A stretch of 64,000 nt of DNA from G964291335 sp964291335. Lineage in GTDB: Bacteria > Chloroflexota > Dehalococcoidia > Lucifugimonadales > UBA3495. The notes beneath the pieces were generated by a model. That model saw only the letters and a list, made by a program, of their open reading frames with translations. It made no database searches and had not been told where the DNA came from. The DNA lies in assembly GCA_964291335.2 (NCBI GenBank), contig OZ219748.1, positions 2,666,001-2,730,000 on the forward strand, read 5' to 3'. Positions 16,496 through 26,298 of the stretch are shown one piece after another. The position numbers were made by a program, and so were the translations under genes. The first letter of the stretch is position 1, and each line of letters begins with the position of its first letter.

Positions 16496-16699
16496 ATGAC
16501 CAACCCCCACCGGGACATCTGCCCCGACCTGCTGTACGAACTGGAATACATGCCGCCGGAAGAACTGCGGCCCCCCGGCGGAGTATGCGCCCGATGGGCA
16601 ACAATGATGCCGGAAAACGGCTATATCGTCTGGCAGGTAGAAGGCCACTGCGGACTGTTCCCCGCCTACGAAATGGAACTAAAAATGGTTGGGCTGTGA
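16496..16699 (+). CDS. Small hypothetical protein
   Basis: 67 residues, acidic, with MPPEELRPP and IVWQVEGHCGLF; no family recognised. GGAG lies 7 bp before ATG 16496, and a perfect 20-bp palindrome (16464-16483) sits just upstream and might be an operator. The gene is short but the start context is good. Confidence 0.5.
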   Translation: MTNPHRDICPDLLYELEYMPPEELRPPGGVCARWATMMPENGYIVWQVEGHCGLFPAYEMELKMVGL

Positions 16700-16782
16700 A
16701 TAACCGGGTCAACGCCAGGCAGGAATAGCCGATTCCCAATCCGGTATGCTAAAGTACCTCAAGCCATCACGGAGAATCCATA

Positions 16783-17586
16783 TTGACGAGTAAGCTGAAA
16801 CCCGACCCCAAAGCCGTAGCTCTGGCCGGTATGATTCATCAACAGGAACAACCCGAACTAACCATTCTGTTCGGCTCCCGGGCCAGAGGAGACTACCAGG
16901 ATAAATGGTCCGACATCGATATAATGCTGGTTCAATCCGAAGAACTCACTCCGGAGCAGAAAGAATCAGCAGAACGCAAAGCGCGCGAATCCGCTGAAGC
17001 AAGATACCGAAGGCCAGTGAAAGTCCAACTGATCTGGCGTACCATGGCAGAATTCCGCTTCAACCGACGCTACTGCAACAGTCTCGAAACCGAAGCGATT
17101 CATGACGGAGTTATCATGCCCCGAAACCCCGAGGACTACGGTTCATCCCGTTACGAGGATGAACAAACCGAATACAGCTACAGCTGGACAAATTACGACC
17201 TGCTGATTAGAGACGCAGAAAATCATCTTTCCGCCTTCGAACTATGCGCAACAAATAATATCGACGATAAGATAATCGGTCAGCAAGCCCAAAGATCAAT
17301 TGAATGTGGAATGAAAGCCTTATTGGAAGCGCTGAAAGCCCCTTACAAATATAACCACAACATCGGAGACCTCCTGGGTACAATCAGACACTTCGACCCG
17401 GAAATGGCAGACTTCCGACTGTCCATCCCACCACAGGTTTACTCAACATACGAAGGAAACCAGAGATATGCCCCAAGAATAGAGACAAAGTTGACCGAAT
17501 TTCCTGACTTTTTCGCTGACACGATCAACGCCGCCTGGTACCTGATCAACCGGGCCCGGGCAGTCAGAGAACAACAGGAAGAATAG
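16783..17586 (+). CDS. MNT nucleotidyltransferase fused to a HEPN domain
   Basis: 267 residues. The N-terminal minimal nucleotidyltransferase has LFGSRARGDY and the metal-binding pair in SDIDIMLV. The C-terminal helical domain (ENHLSAFELC through INRARAVRE) is HEPN-like, with YNHNIGDLL in the place of the usual C-terminal motif. MNT and HEPN are normally separate antitoxin and toxin, in which MNT AMPylates and silences the HEPN RNase; here they are one chain, as in other known fusions. A canonical RxxxxH RNase motif is not obvious, so toxicity is uncertain. Start is TTG at 16783 with GGAG 8 bp upstream. A second gene of this architecture lies at 36054. Confidence 0.8.
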   Translation: MTSKLKPDPKAVALAGMIHQQEQPELTILFGSRARGDYQDKWSDIDIMLVQSEELTPEQKESAERKARESAEARYRRPVKVQLIWRTMAEFRFNRRYCNSLETEAIHDGVIMPRNPEDYGSSRYEDEQTEYSYSWTNYDLLIRDAENHLSAFELCATNNIDDKIIGQQAQRSIECGMKALLEALKAPYKYNHNIGDLLGTIRHFDPEMADFRLSIPPQVYSTYEGNQRYAPRIETKLTEFPDFFADTINAAWYLINRARAVREQQEE

Positions 17587-17604
17587 ACCGGAAACTCCAA
17601 CCGA

Positions 17605-19430
17605 TCAGAACCAGCCCAGCCACCTATGCCCCAGCAGAGCGGCATAGGTCGCCACAATCGTCAGCCCCACTACCACCGAAAGCCACTGGTCAAAAGACCG
17701 GCGCGCAATACCATAAAACCCCACCGAATAATGCCGATATTGCAACAAATCCCCCACCGCCCGAAGCCTGGGCTGATCCCGCTCCCGTTGCAGATCGTAA
17801 AGGTGAACCAGTAGAAAAACGATTACTGCAGACAACGACATGGCTACCAGATCCACCAGAAACCGGGACCATCCCTCCAGCCCCGGCGGCGTAGACCCCA
17901 GAGCCAGACCTACGGTAATACCCCCAAAAACAATCAGGGCAAACATTTCTCCCAAATGGAGATCCGCCTGCTTGGAACGAGCCAGCGCATCCAGCTGCGC
18001 TTCCACATCGCCAAGCAGCTGAATATCAGCCTCCTCCAAAGGCGCGGGGTCAACTTCCGCCAGAAGCTCACGGACCCGCAGGTACGCTTCTTCTTCAGCC
18101 GCCGAATTATTCCGGGAGTGGTCAATTGCCAGAAAATAACCGCAGATCTCCTGCCTGACAACGCCCCGCCTGGACAACAGGTCCAGTTTCCGGTAAACCA
18201 GAAAAGTGCGGCTGTCCTCATCGGCAGTACGGCTGACCAGCCGGGAAACCCGGAAGGCCAACAGAAGAATGAACAGAGTAGCCGACAACGTGATGGACTC
18301 AAAATATCCACCTGCAGTCCAATGCCACTGAAAAGAGCCCAGCGCAGAAAAAACTTCCTCGCGCAGGTAAACCGCCGCCCCACAAGCTCCCAGCCCTAGC
18401 AGCAGCGCCTTGAACCCCCACCGGATTTCCGCCTCGAAATTAATCAGCAGGTTCGCAATCACAATCGCAATCGTCCCGATAACCAGGTAATCAACCCTGG
18501 CCGCCGATGCCGCATCCAGCATAAAAAGCCAGACCAGACTCAAAACCGGCGTGGCAAAAATCAACGCATTGATACCCGGATTATCCGTTAACAGATTAGC
18601 CTGACGAAGCAGAATGCTCGCCGGAGCATTGATTGCCAGCCCGCCAAGAACCGCCGCGAACAGAAAAGACCTGCCCCCGAAAGACTCGGAAAGGAAAAAG
18701 GAACCGATCGCCAGATTGATACCGCTTCCGATAACGCTGCTGATACCAAAACCCAATACTGCCCCAAAGAGCAGATAACGCCCATCCAGGGTTCCCACAA
18801 TACCGGCAGCCTGCAACCGCGCGCCGGTCTCCCGACTCCACCGGAAAGGGAACGCTCCCAGAGAAACCGCCAAAGCCCCGGCCAAAGCCAGAGCAGCCCC
18901 AATCAGAACATCACCATAATCTCTGGACACGGAAACCAGGTCATGCAGCGCCAAATCACTCCCGCTTGCAATCACCAGCGCAAACCCGAACAATGCCGCC
19001 AGCAGAAAAGACAGCGTTCCAATAACACTCTTCTGCTGAACCATCCAGCCCCGAAAAATCCGGGAAACAACCAGAATGAAAAAATCGGCCAGACGCCAAA
19101 CAGAACATTCACCAGAGCAATGTTTGCAAATCCGGACGCCAAACCAAACAGGGCATAATCAAAACTCTGCAGGACCGCCCAGAACATGGCCCAGGTAAAA
19201 ATACCCCGGCCTGCCGCCCGGAAAAACCCGGGCGCACGAACAACCCGGGAGTAAAACGGAACCAGAATAAACAGACACCCTATACCCAGCCCAAACCGCC
19301 ACATGCCATTGAAGAGAAAAGGATCCGATATACCACCCATCAGGAAAAGACACGCCGGAATCAGGGAATGAAGCCCGACTGAACCGACCATGAAAACCAG
19401 CGCCAGAGGATGCCTGACCTGGATAACCAA
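17605..19430 (-). pseudogene. DMT/EamA-type membrane protein, copy A, split by a one-base deletion
   Basis: Homologue of the intact protein at 55314-57128. The N-terminal part reads from TTG 19430 and the C-terminal 480 residues from another frame; the switch falls in a run of six A (19079-19084, T on the coding strand) where seven would restore VWPIFFILVVSR. About ten hydrophobic segments form the transporter-like part, then INFEAEIRWGFKAL, two more membrane segments and a cytoplasmic helical stretch (residues 280-390 of the long frame), then two final membrane segments. It could be a real frameshift, a slippage-controlled gene or an assembly error. It lies directly behind a truncated copy B of the same gene. 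Confidence 0.7.
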
Positions 19431-19468
19431 TATTGCGCCCCACTATGATCCGCAATGACCAGAAAAAA

Positions 19469-20521
19469 TCAGCGGATCCCGGCCTCAAAGTTAATCAGCA
19501 AGTTCGCAACCACAATCGCAATCGTCCCCATAACCAGGTAATCAACCCTGGCGACTTCAGACAAACCAAAAGAAATCAGCAGCAACAGCGAAAAAACCGG
19601 CGTTCCATAGGCAAGCGCATTCACCCCCGGATTGCTGGTCATCAGATTCGCTTTCCGCCAGCATAACGTCGAAACTCCGGAACAAACCGCACCGCCAAGC
19701 AAACCGATCAGAAACCCGGACCAGAGCATTTCCTCCCCGGTAAAAATGCCAACCGCAAAATTGGCCGGGACAACCAGCACATTAGCCAGAATACTGACTA
19801 CTACCACCCCCAACAGGTCAAGAGACCGGGAATCCTTCTCCGAAATCCCCCTGGAACGAAGGTCCGAACTCAGGTCAGTACCCCACCTGAAACCGAATGC
19901 CGACAGCGAAGTTACCCCAGAAGCCGCTATTGCCAGCGTCAGACCCACGACCAACCCCACAGCGCGAATCGACCCCAACCCCTCGGCCCTTCCATACTGG
20001 CATAGAACCACAAATACAAACCCGACAAATCCCAGCAACAGCAGAATAAACTGCTCAAAACTCAATGCCCGAAACCGGAATCCACCGGCAACTTCATCCC
20101 GGTACAACCATCCAATCAGGAATACCAGAACTATCGGCCAAGTCTCAAACAGAATCGCAGTAACCGAAATATCAACGAACCGGGCTGACCAGGAATAAAG
20201 CGCAAACTCAAAGTTATTGACTACCATCAGGAAGAAAGCTATTGAAGAGGACGAGAGAATTCGCCCATGCGGAAATAACCGCCGCCATACCAAAGAATAA
20301 AACCGACGCTCAGCCAGCAGATCCCGATGCATTACCAGAATATAGGGCAGGTAACTGAAAACCAGACCCAGGGTCAGACATCCATTGAACAGAAAAGGAC
20401 TTTCCGAACCTCTGCTCCAAATAATCAGCAGAGGAACAAAGGAATAGCCCAGCAACGCCAACAGCATAAAACGAATGGCTCCGCGGTTATCCGCAGCAAT
20501 TCCCTCTTGGGCAACAGACAT
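19469..20521 (-). pseudogene. DMT/EamA-type membrane protein, copy B, truncated
   Basis: Encodes the first 350 residues of the family, about ten membrane segments, and stops at INFEAGIR with TGA, where copy A has TGG (EIRWGFKAL). After the stop, homology ends within a few bases and copy A begins 38 bp later, so the duplication fused the middle of one copy to the start of the next. The ATG at 20521 is chosen because its N terminus aligns with the intact protein (MxxxxxxxxNRG). The remaining transporter-like half might still be stable in the membrane, so this may be a shortened working gene. Confidence 0.65.
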
Positions 20522-20605
20522 CAACTATCGGAAATCCGGTCGCTCAACAACCCGGAACCAGCCTCAAAAATAACCGGCAGACTCCCGGTTACAATCGCAA
20601 TCATC

Positions 20606-20947
20606 ATGAAAAACAGGCACGCCGAAAGAATTCTGACGGTAGTCGTTCTCACCCTGCTCAGCGCAGCTTTACTGGGACTCATTCTACTGGACAACAACCC
20701 CTCCGGCGGCGAGACTCCGCCAGCCCGGGAACCGCGCCTTAACTCCGAACAACCCCGGAGATACATCCTCATCTACGCCCGGAAAGACCCCGAATCCAGC
20801 GGCCTGGAAGCGCGGATTAACCAATACGCCGCCAGCGGCTATTCCCTCCACAGCCTGCTGCCCATGTCCCACAACTACGGCTACATCGCAGTCATGGAAA
20901 AAACCCCTTATACCCCGAAGTGCTGTGAACATCTCCTCCCCGAATAA
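20606..20947 (+). CDS. Membrane-anchored DUF4177-like small protein
   Basis: 113 residues. One N-terminal membrane segment (ILTVVVLTLLSAALLGLILL) is followed by a short linker and a domain RRYILIYARK, LEARINQYAASGYSLHSLLPM, YGYIAVMEK. This beta-alpha-beta pattern with the GY(S/E)L turn is typical of DUF4177, a small domain of unknown role. The ATG at 20606 is at the point where the hydrophobic helix begins. It is divergent from copy B with 84 bp between them. Confidence 0.65.
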   Translation: MKNRHAERILTVVVLTLLSAALLGLILLDNNPSGGETPPAREPRLNSEQPRRYILIYARKDPESSGLEARINQYAASGYSLHSLLPMSHNYGYIAVMEKTPYTPKCCEHLLPE

Positions 20948-21057
20948 CAACCTTCCGGAAAGGCCTGAGACATATCGGCAGCAAAAGTATTTTAACCGGG
21001 AACCGTATTCCCCGGCGTATCTGCCGCCGCCAGCCAACCCCGGCGCTCCTTCTCCCG

Positions 21058-21087
21058 TTGACACCCCAACCCACATCAACCTATATT
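21058..21087 (+). promoter_or_regulatory. Sigma-70 type promoter of the second AAA ATPase
   Basis: TTGACA and TATATT with an 18-bp spacer, 36 bp before ATG 21124. Confidence 0.7.
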
Positions 21088-21123
21088 CCCTACGGTACGG
21101 ATCACTAACGTGAAAGGACGACC

Positions 21124-22035
21124 ATGAACACCTATGTCCCCGGAATATCCATCCAGGACTTGCCCCCATTTCAGAACATCGCCTTTCCCTGCGACCCCGG
21201 AATTAACCTGGTCATCGGCCCCAACAACATCGGCAAAACCACCCTGCTCAGCCACCTGCGCAATCACCTGTTCAACCTGACGAGACCCGTTCCCCCAACA
21301 AACCGGCGCACCCCCATCGCCATCCCCGATTTCAACCCCACTGAACCGCTCCCCATCCTTCATATCCCGGCCGTTCATCCCATGCCCGACTACCGGCCCC
21401 TGCCCACCGCCACTGAAAGCGACTTCCCCATCCTGCTCCTGGACACCTTCCCCGGCAGCCGTATCAACCCCGAAATGATCAGCTGCGCCCTCCGACACAT
21501 CGCAACCCGGCATGATCGGCCCACCGACTGGCAGGACCAGCTCAACCGGAAAATCCGCCAATGCCTCGACCGGATTATGCCCGAACATGAACCGACCCTG
21601 CGGAACTTTCCCGACGCCGGAACTCTCCCCACCAACCCCGGCAGCCAATGGCTGACTCTCTGGCTGTTCGCCTTTACCCTGAAAACCGCTTTTCATTACA
21701 ATTGGTCCCCAGAGTGGGACCGGCAACCGGCAATTCTGCTGCTCCACGAACCGGAATACCAGCTGTACCCTGCCTTCAGCACGAAAATACTGCCTGTCCT
21801 GCGGGAACAATTCCCCAACACCCAGATTTTTGCCACGACCTACGCCCCGGAAATAACCCTGCTGCCCGGCTCAGGGCGGATCCACCAGCTGCGCCGGAAC
21901 CCTGATCGTTCCGTAACCATCACCACCAGCGCCATCACGCCATCAAGCTACACCGACATTTTCAGCGTCATGATGGGATTCACCCCCGAAGCCATCGCCG
22001 AGTTTCACCGGCTCATTGACCGGACAACGGAATAA
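21124..22035 (+). CDS. Small AAA/ABC-type ATPase
   Basis: 303 residues. Walker A is GPNNIGKTTL at about residues 32-41; Walker B is AILLLHEPEYQL at about residue 203, with the conserved Glu in HEPE. The segment FATTYAPEITLLPGSGRIHQL follows as the switch and last strand. There is no coiled-coil arm between the motifs beyond about 150 residues, so it is a compact member of the AAA_21 group. It has its own promoter and terminator and no co-transcribed partner, so its role is not clear from context. AAAGGA lies 7 bp before the start. Confidence 0.8.
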   Translation: MNTYVPGISIQDLPPFQNIAFPCDPGINLVIGPNNIGKTTLLSHLRNHLFNLTRPVPPTNRRTPIAIPDFNPTEPLPILHIPAVHPMPDYRPLPTATESDFPILLLDTFPGSRINPEMISCALRHIATRHDRPTDWQDQLNRKIRQCLDRIMPEHEPTLRNFPDAGTLPTNPGSQWLTLWLFAFTLKTAFHYNWSPEWDRQPAILLLHEPEYQLYPAFSTKILPVLREQFPNTQIFATTYAPEITLLPGSGRIHQLRRNPDRSVTITTSAITPSSYTDIFSVMMGFTPEAIAEFHRLIDRTTE

Positions 22036-22059
22036 CCAGCCTCCCTTCCCGAACTGTGT

Positions 22060-22091
22060 AAAGTCCGGCGATTACCCGCCGGACTTTTGAT
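22060..22091 (+). terminator. Rho-independent terminator after the small ATPase
   Basis: 11-bp perfect stem (AAAGTCCGGCG with its complement), 6-nt loop, then TTTTGATTT. Confidence 0.85.
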
Positions 22092-22186
22092 TTCCACTCA
22101 CCTACCTACACGTGAAACATACCCGCCAACCCCCGGCTCACACGACCAATTAAAATAAACCCCGCCACCCGCGCGATCCGAACCGG

Positions 22187-23356
22187 ATGAGAAATGAAAT
22201 GACCATACCCGCCGGGAACCGAAACGCCCTCATCGCCCCCGATTCAGGAACTCCACTGGCCGACTGCATCAGAGCGGCCAATGCCGGGATGGCCCAGATG
22301 AAAGCGCAGGGACAGTTCCGGGAAATGCACCGGAAAGCGCGGGAAGCCGGCCTCCGTGAAGCGCAGCCCTGGATTCAAAAAGCCTGGGCCAGGCATTCCC
22401 ACTGGTTCGCCGACGGCAAAGACGTCGACCCGGAGAAAATCACTCCCGAGCTCATACCGGTCCAGACAACCCAGGAAAAAGACCTGTTCCGCCTGGCACG
22501 CTACACGTGGTCATTACCCTACTCCCGGGGCTACGGCCGGCGACTGCGCTTCCTGATCGTGGACCGGGAACACCATGCCCTCATGGGTCTGCTGGGCCTG
22601 CAATCGGCTCCGATCAACTTCCCGCCCAGAGACCGGGAAATCACCTACCCGGAAGGCCGAAAGGTCGAGCTGGTCAACCAGACCCTGGACGCCTTCACGC
22701 TGGGAGCAACGCCGCCATACAATCATCTACTTGGCGGCAAACTGGTAGTCTGCGCCGCCGCCAGCCAGGAAGTAGTAGACGCCTATCGGGAAAAGTACGC
22801 CGGCGCCACCACCTGGCTCGACGGCAAAACACTGCCGGCGCACCTAGTTATGATCACCACCACCAGCGCCTTCGGCCGCAGCAGTATCTATAACCGGGTT
22901 TCGTACCGGGAACCCGACACCGGCAAACTTCGCCGGATCGCCGTACCACTGGGCTATACCAAAGGCTACGGCAGCTTTCACCTGCAGGACCTTTACCAGG
23001 ACATCAAAACGTTTCTGCTGAAGCGGGGGTACGATGCCAATCGAGGATTCGGCCGCGGTCCGAAGCCGGTCTGGCAGAACATCAGCAGAACCCTCACCAT
23101 CCTGGGTATGAACAACGAGGAATTGCACCACGGCATCCTCCGCCAGGCCTGGAGCATCCCGCTGGCCGGAAACGCCTGGGAATATCTCAGTGGCGAAGCC
23201 CCGGAACCGGACTACTACGACATCCCCTTTCAACAGCTGGCCGAATGGTGGAAAGAAAGGTGGCTGCTGCCCCGCGCCGGGCGCATCCGGGACTGGCAGG
23301 ACTGGAACCGGGAGAATATTCCGGAGTCAATCATCGTAAAAGGAGAACCGCCATGA
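22187..23356 (+). CDS. druA: DruA-like protein (DUF4338), Druantia defence component
   Basis: 389 residues that match DUF4338/DruA along most of their length: LPYSRGYGRRLRFLIVDREHH, then the long central pattern with LVNQTLDAFTLGATPPYN and LLGGKLV, then ITTTSAFGRSSIYNRV, PLGYTKGYGSFHL, and LHHGILRQAW. DruA is the protein linked to the Druantia anti-phage systems, normally with the large helicase DruE. No DruB-E gene is visible here, so it is a stand-alone or orphan copy. The start at 22187 lies 7 bp from a weak site; ATG 22199 is also possible. The stop overlaps the start of a tiny basic gene. Confidence 0.88.
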   Translation: MRNEMTIPAGNRNALIAPDSGTPLADCIRAANAGMAQMKAQGQFREMHRKAREAGLREAQPWIQKAWARHSHWFADGKDVDPEKITPELIPVQTTQEKDLFRLARYTWSLPYSRGYGRRLRFLIVDREHHALMGLLGLQSAPINFPPRDREITYPEGRKVELVNQTLDAFTLGATPPYNHLLGGKLVVCAAASQEVVDAYREKYAGATTWLDGKTLPAHLVMITTTSAFGRSSIYNRVSYREPDTGKLRRIAVPLGYTKGYGSFHLQDLYQDIKTFLLKRGYDANRGFGRGPKPVWQNISRTLTILGMNNEELHHGILRQAWSIPLAGNAWEYLSGEAPEPDYYDIPFQQLAEWWKERWLLPRAGRIRDWQDWNRENIPESIIVKGEPP

Positions 23357-23508
23357 CCACCGGCTGGCGGGCCGGCCGGGACGCCCGGCGGCCCCACACC
23401 CGAAAACTGCTGAAGCGGCATCCGCCGGGACTGAGGCTTTCCAGGAAACGGCGTCAGGCAGTAAAAGACGCCATGCGCGCCCTCAGGCTGAAAGGCGTGC
23501 TGAAATAG
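23353..23508 (+). CDS. Tiny basic protein coupled to druA
   Basis: 51 residues, about one third Arg and Lys, with LKRHPPGLRLSRKRRQAVKDAMRALRLKGVLK-like content spread over two helices. The ATG overlaps the druA stop (ATGA), and AAGGAG lies 8 bp upstream inside the druA end, so it should be translated. The charge suggests nucleic-acid binding. No family is known to me. Confidence 0.5.
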   Translation: MTTGWRAGRDARRPHTRKLLKRHPPGLRLSRKRRQAVKDAMRALRLKGVLK

Positions 23509-23551
23509 CCCACGCCCGACCGCCGCCATATACCCCCAAGGTCGTTAACCC

Positions 23552-23606
23552 CCCGCAAAACGCCGCTCAGGGCGAAATAGAGGCACTTCCCGACAACCCC
23601 CCGACC
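23552..23606 (+). repeat. Dispersed repeat R, copy c (diverged)
   Basis: Carries the words CGCTCAGGGCGAAATA and CCCGACAACCCCCC in the same order as copies b and d. It lies at the start of a 1.7-kb stretch without a convincing gene (23509-25208). Confidence 0.6.
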
Positions 23607-23709
23607 TGGCTGAAGTCCCCGTCGTCCGCCACGTCGGAGAAACTGACTGCCTCCCATCCCGCGAAAAACCCACCGCCGGGCGACCACCGTCGGGGGAAAA
23701 TCCGTCCCG

Positions 23710-24115
23710 GGAACCACGCCGGCGACCCCCCCCTGACGGCAAAAAATAGCGATTTCCCCTTACGTGAGGGAAAAACAGGGGGTATAAAATTTTGCATTAG
23801 ATCCCGCTATTTCGTTAAATCGTTAAATGTTCTAATTTTGGACGATGAATTTATATCTGAAAAAGGGGGAAATTAGAACGGATTTCATTTAACGAGAAAA
23901 TTTGCTTCGTTAAATGGTTAAATATCCCTATGTCTGCCGCGACCTTGTGGTGAATTCGTAGATCCTTAAATCTTTCCCATGTAAGGGAAAAGGCCAAATT
24001 TTGCCCGAAAGGTGGGCTGGTTTCGTAATTTCCAAAGCCCCCAAAAGAGCTGAAATGGACAAAATGACCCCGGATCGCAAGCAAAAAAGCCCCAAAAACC
24101 GTGGATCCGGCGGCC
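23710..24115. repeat. AT-rich dispersed element E, copy 1
   Basis: About 400 bp, much richer in A and T than its surroundings. It shares long near-identical stretches with copies at 24718-25120 and 45539-45838. Features are direct and inverted 8-bp CGTTAAAT words, and a 10-bp inverted pair GTTCTAATTT/AAATTAGAAC about 35 bp apart around a core containing GGACGATGAATTTATATC. On the minus strand a 44-codon frame ending SLNEIRSNFPLFQI is open in all three copies. Confidence 0.9.
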
Positions 24116-24717
24116 TGCCGGCAGCGCCCGGGGGCAAACAGTTCCGCCCGGTGAAAACCGGCAGCCGTGAACCCCGGCGGATCCGCCCCTGGACCGGAAA
24201 CGGAAACGGCAAAACCGGCCGCGCCGCGCCGTCGGGCAGAACCCGGGCAGAACCCGGCAAAGATCCCAAGAGCATGCCAGGCCGGCAGCATCCGCCAGAA
24301 CCCTGGCCGCCGGCCAAGCCCCGGAAAACTGCCCTCCGGCGATTTAAGGGCATAGCCAACCCCTCAGAGATATTTCACCCCCTGACCCGGGAAAACCGCC
24401 GGAGCGCCAGCCGGCGCCTGGGGACCCAGGCGGAACCGCCCGCCCGGGCCGGTCAGCAAAAACCGGAGACCCAACAACTCACCCATGACCTGACCGCTGA
24501 AAACCGGCGACCCGAAACGCACCCCCCCCCCCCCCGGCCAGATCACCGGCAGCAACACTTCAACCGCCCGGGGAAACACCCCAAACAAATTTATCCCCAG
24601 TCAGGCAGCCACCGGCGCAGCCGCCACAACTCCACTAGGGGAGGAAATGCCCTCCACAAAATCGGCCGGAAGTCCCTGGGGACCCCCCGCCGGATCCGAC
24701 CGCCGACGCCGCCCCCC
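24116..24717. other. GC-rich spacer between two E elements
   Basis: No gene supported. Open frames here have extreme Pro/Arg/Gly composition and no ribosome binding site. It contains a run of 14 C at about 24522-24535 and a weak match to repeat R near 24313. Confidence 0.6.
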
Positions 24718-25120
24718 GGAACCACGCCGGAGACCCCCCTGCCGGCAAAAAATAGCGATTTCCCCTTACGTGAGAGAAGAACAGGGGGTATGAAATTTTG
24801 CATTAGATCCCGCTATTTCGTTAAATCGTTAAATGTTCTAATTTTGGACGATGAATTTATATCTGAAAAAGAGGGAAATTAGAACGGAATTCATTTAACG
24901 AGAAAAATCGGTTCATTAAATGGTTAAATATCCCTATGTCTGCCGCGACCCTGTAGTGAATTCGTAAATACTCAAATCTTTCCCATGTAAGGGAAAAGGC
25001 CAGATTTTGCCCGGAAGGTGCGCCGGTTTCGTAATTTCCAGCGCCCGGAAAAGGGCTGAAATGGACAAAATGACCCCTAATCGCAAGCATAAATGCCCCA
25101 AAAACTGTGGATCCGGCGGC
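24718..25120. repeat. AT-rich dispersed element E, copy 2
   Basis: Direct repeat of copy 1, with the same boundaries: GGAACCACGCCGG on the left and GTGGATCCGGCGGCC on the right. Substitutions are scattered and indels are few, as in a structured or coding sequence under constraint. Confidence 0.9.
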
Positions 25121-25208
25121 CCTGCGGCCCCGCCCGGCAAAGCCCGGCAAAACACCCATGCCAGTGCTAAAATAAGCCGGCAAAACCGCCCGACGGAAAG
25201 AGAGAACA

Positions 25209-25512
25209 ATGACCAATCCCGAACCGACCCCCTGCCACCTGAGCGACCGAACCGGCTGCCACCGGCCCGCCAAATACTGCGTCGAACTGGACGGGCATGC
25301 CATAATGCTCTGCCCAAAGCATGCCAGGCCCTACCCCCGTCGAACCGCCGGACCGCCGGAATCCCCCCCTGGCGGTGGAATATGCCTGCCGGCAAGCTGA
25401 AACCGTCAGCCTGTCCGTCGGCATCCCCCGCGCCACCGACGACACCTTCCGGCCCCTGTGCGCCCGGGAAAGTTTCAGCGCATCGGAAGCGCTGCGCGCC
25501 TACTGTACTTAA
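25209..25512 (+). pseudogene. Small Cys/His protein split in a run of seven C
   Basis: From ATG 25209 the frame encodes TPCHLSDRTGCHRPAKYC and MLCPKHARPYPRR, a likely zinc-binding head. At 25363-25369 (C7) a one-base change would join it to an overlapping frame that ends EALRAYCT at 25512. An extended -10 box (TGCTAAAAT, 25165-25173) and a purine-rich site before the ATG support a real transcript. The joined product would be about 100 residues. Family unknown. Either a frameshift, a slippage-variable gene or a read error. Confidence 0.45.
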
Positions 25513-25656
25513 TTGAACCAATCGATGATTACATCCGGCAGATGCTGGCGATGCCGCCGCCCGGCGCCGCGCAGCGGCATCCCGGCAAACAGCCATAAGC
25601 CCCCCGGCCCCGACGGAGCCGAAGCAACGGAAAACCGAACCCCCACAAAGTAAAAC

Positions 25657-26010
25657 CGCTGTGAACCCGGAAATCGAAAACTCCATATCGCTGCAAATCC
25701 GAAATACTGCAACGCTTAACCGCTGTAAACTCCGGAACTAAAAACTCCATATCGCTCCGAATCCCGGACACTGAAACGCCGCACTGTTGTGAACCCCTGG
25801 CATGAAAGCCCTGTATCCCCACAAAACTGAAACACTGCGCCGCGTGGCTGCTGTGAACCCGGAAATCAAAAACTTCATATCTCCATAAACCTGAAACACT
25901 GCAACGCCTGACGGCTGTGAATCCAAAGATTTAAAACACCCCAGATCCATAAACCCGAACCATTGCAATGCCCAACCGCCGAACCACTCCAACTCCACAG
26001 CTTGAAAGCT
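25657..26010. repeat. Degenerate tandem array, unit about 64 bp, five to six copies
   Basis: Units begin near 25657, 25722, 25787, 25850, 25914 and 25978. Common words are CTGTGAACCCGGAAATC, AACTCCATATC and GAAACACTGCAACGC. Units differ at 20-40% of positions. Part of the pattern recurs near 26095-26175. The whole stretch 25513-26298 has no supported gene. Confidence 0.8.
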
Positions 26011-26298
26011 CTACATCCCAGGAAACCTGCGGAACAAGACTCTTATTCACCCACAACTTATTGCATACCCAAAACCGGAAACCAGGAAATCCGAAACTCC
26101 CTGACGCTGAAAATCCAAAAGCGCAAAAATCCGCCAATGAAAAACTCCATAGCTCCATAACTCCGTAACTTTCGTAACCCGAACCGCCCCCCGGCGCCGT
26201 AAAACCCCGGCAGCCGACGGTCGGCAATAATTGCCCAATCAGGGCCCGCCCCTTTCCAAAAACGGCGCGGGCCGAACTACATCCCCGGAAGCAGCGCC

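Noticed and set aside
24001..24882. 293-codon plus-strand ORF across element E copies
   Set aside because: Extreme Pro/Arg/Gly content, runs through a C14 tract and two repeat elements, no ribosome binding site and no domain.
25657..26010. CRISPR array from the 64-bp period
   Set aside because: Units are similar along most of their length with no constant-repeat and unique-spacer division.
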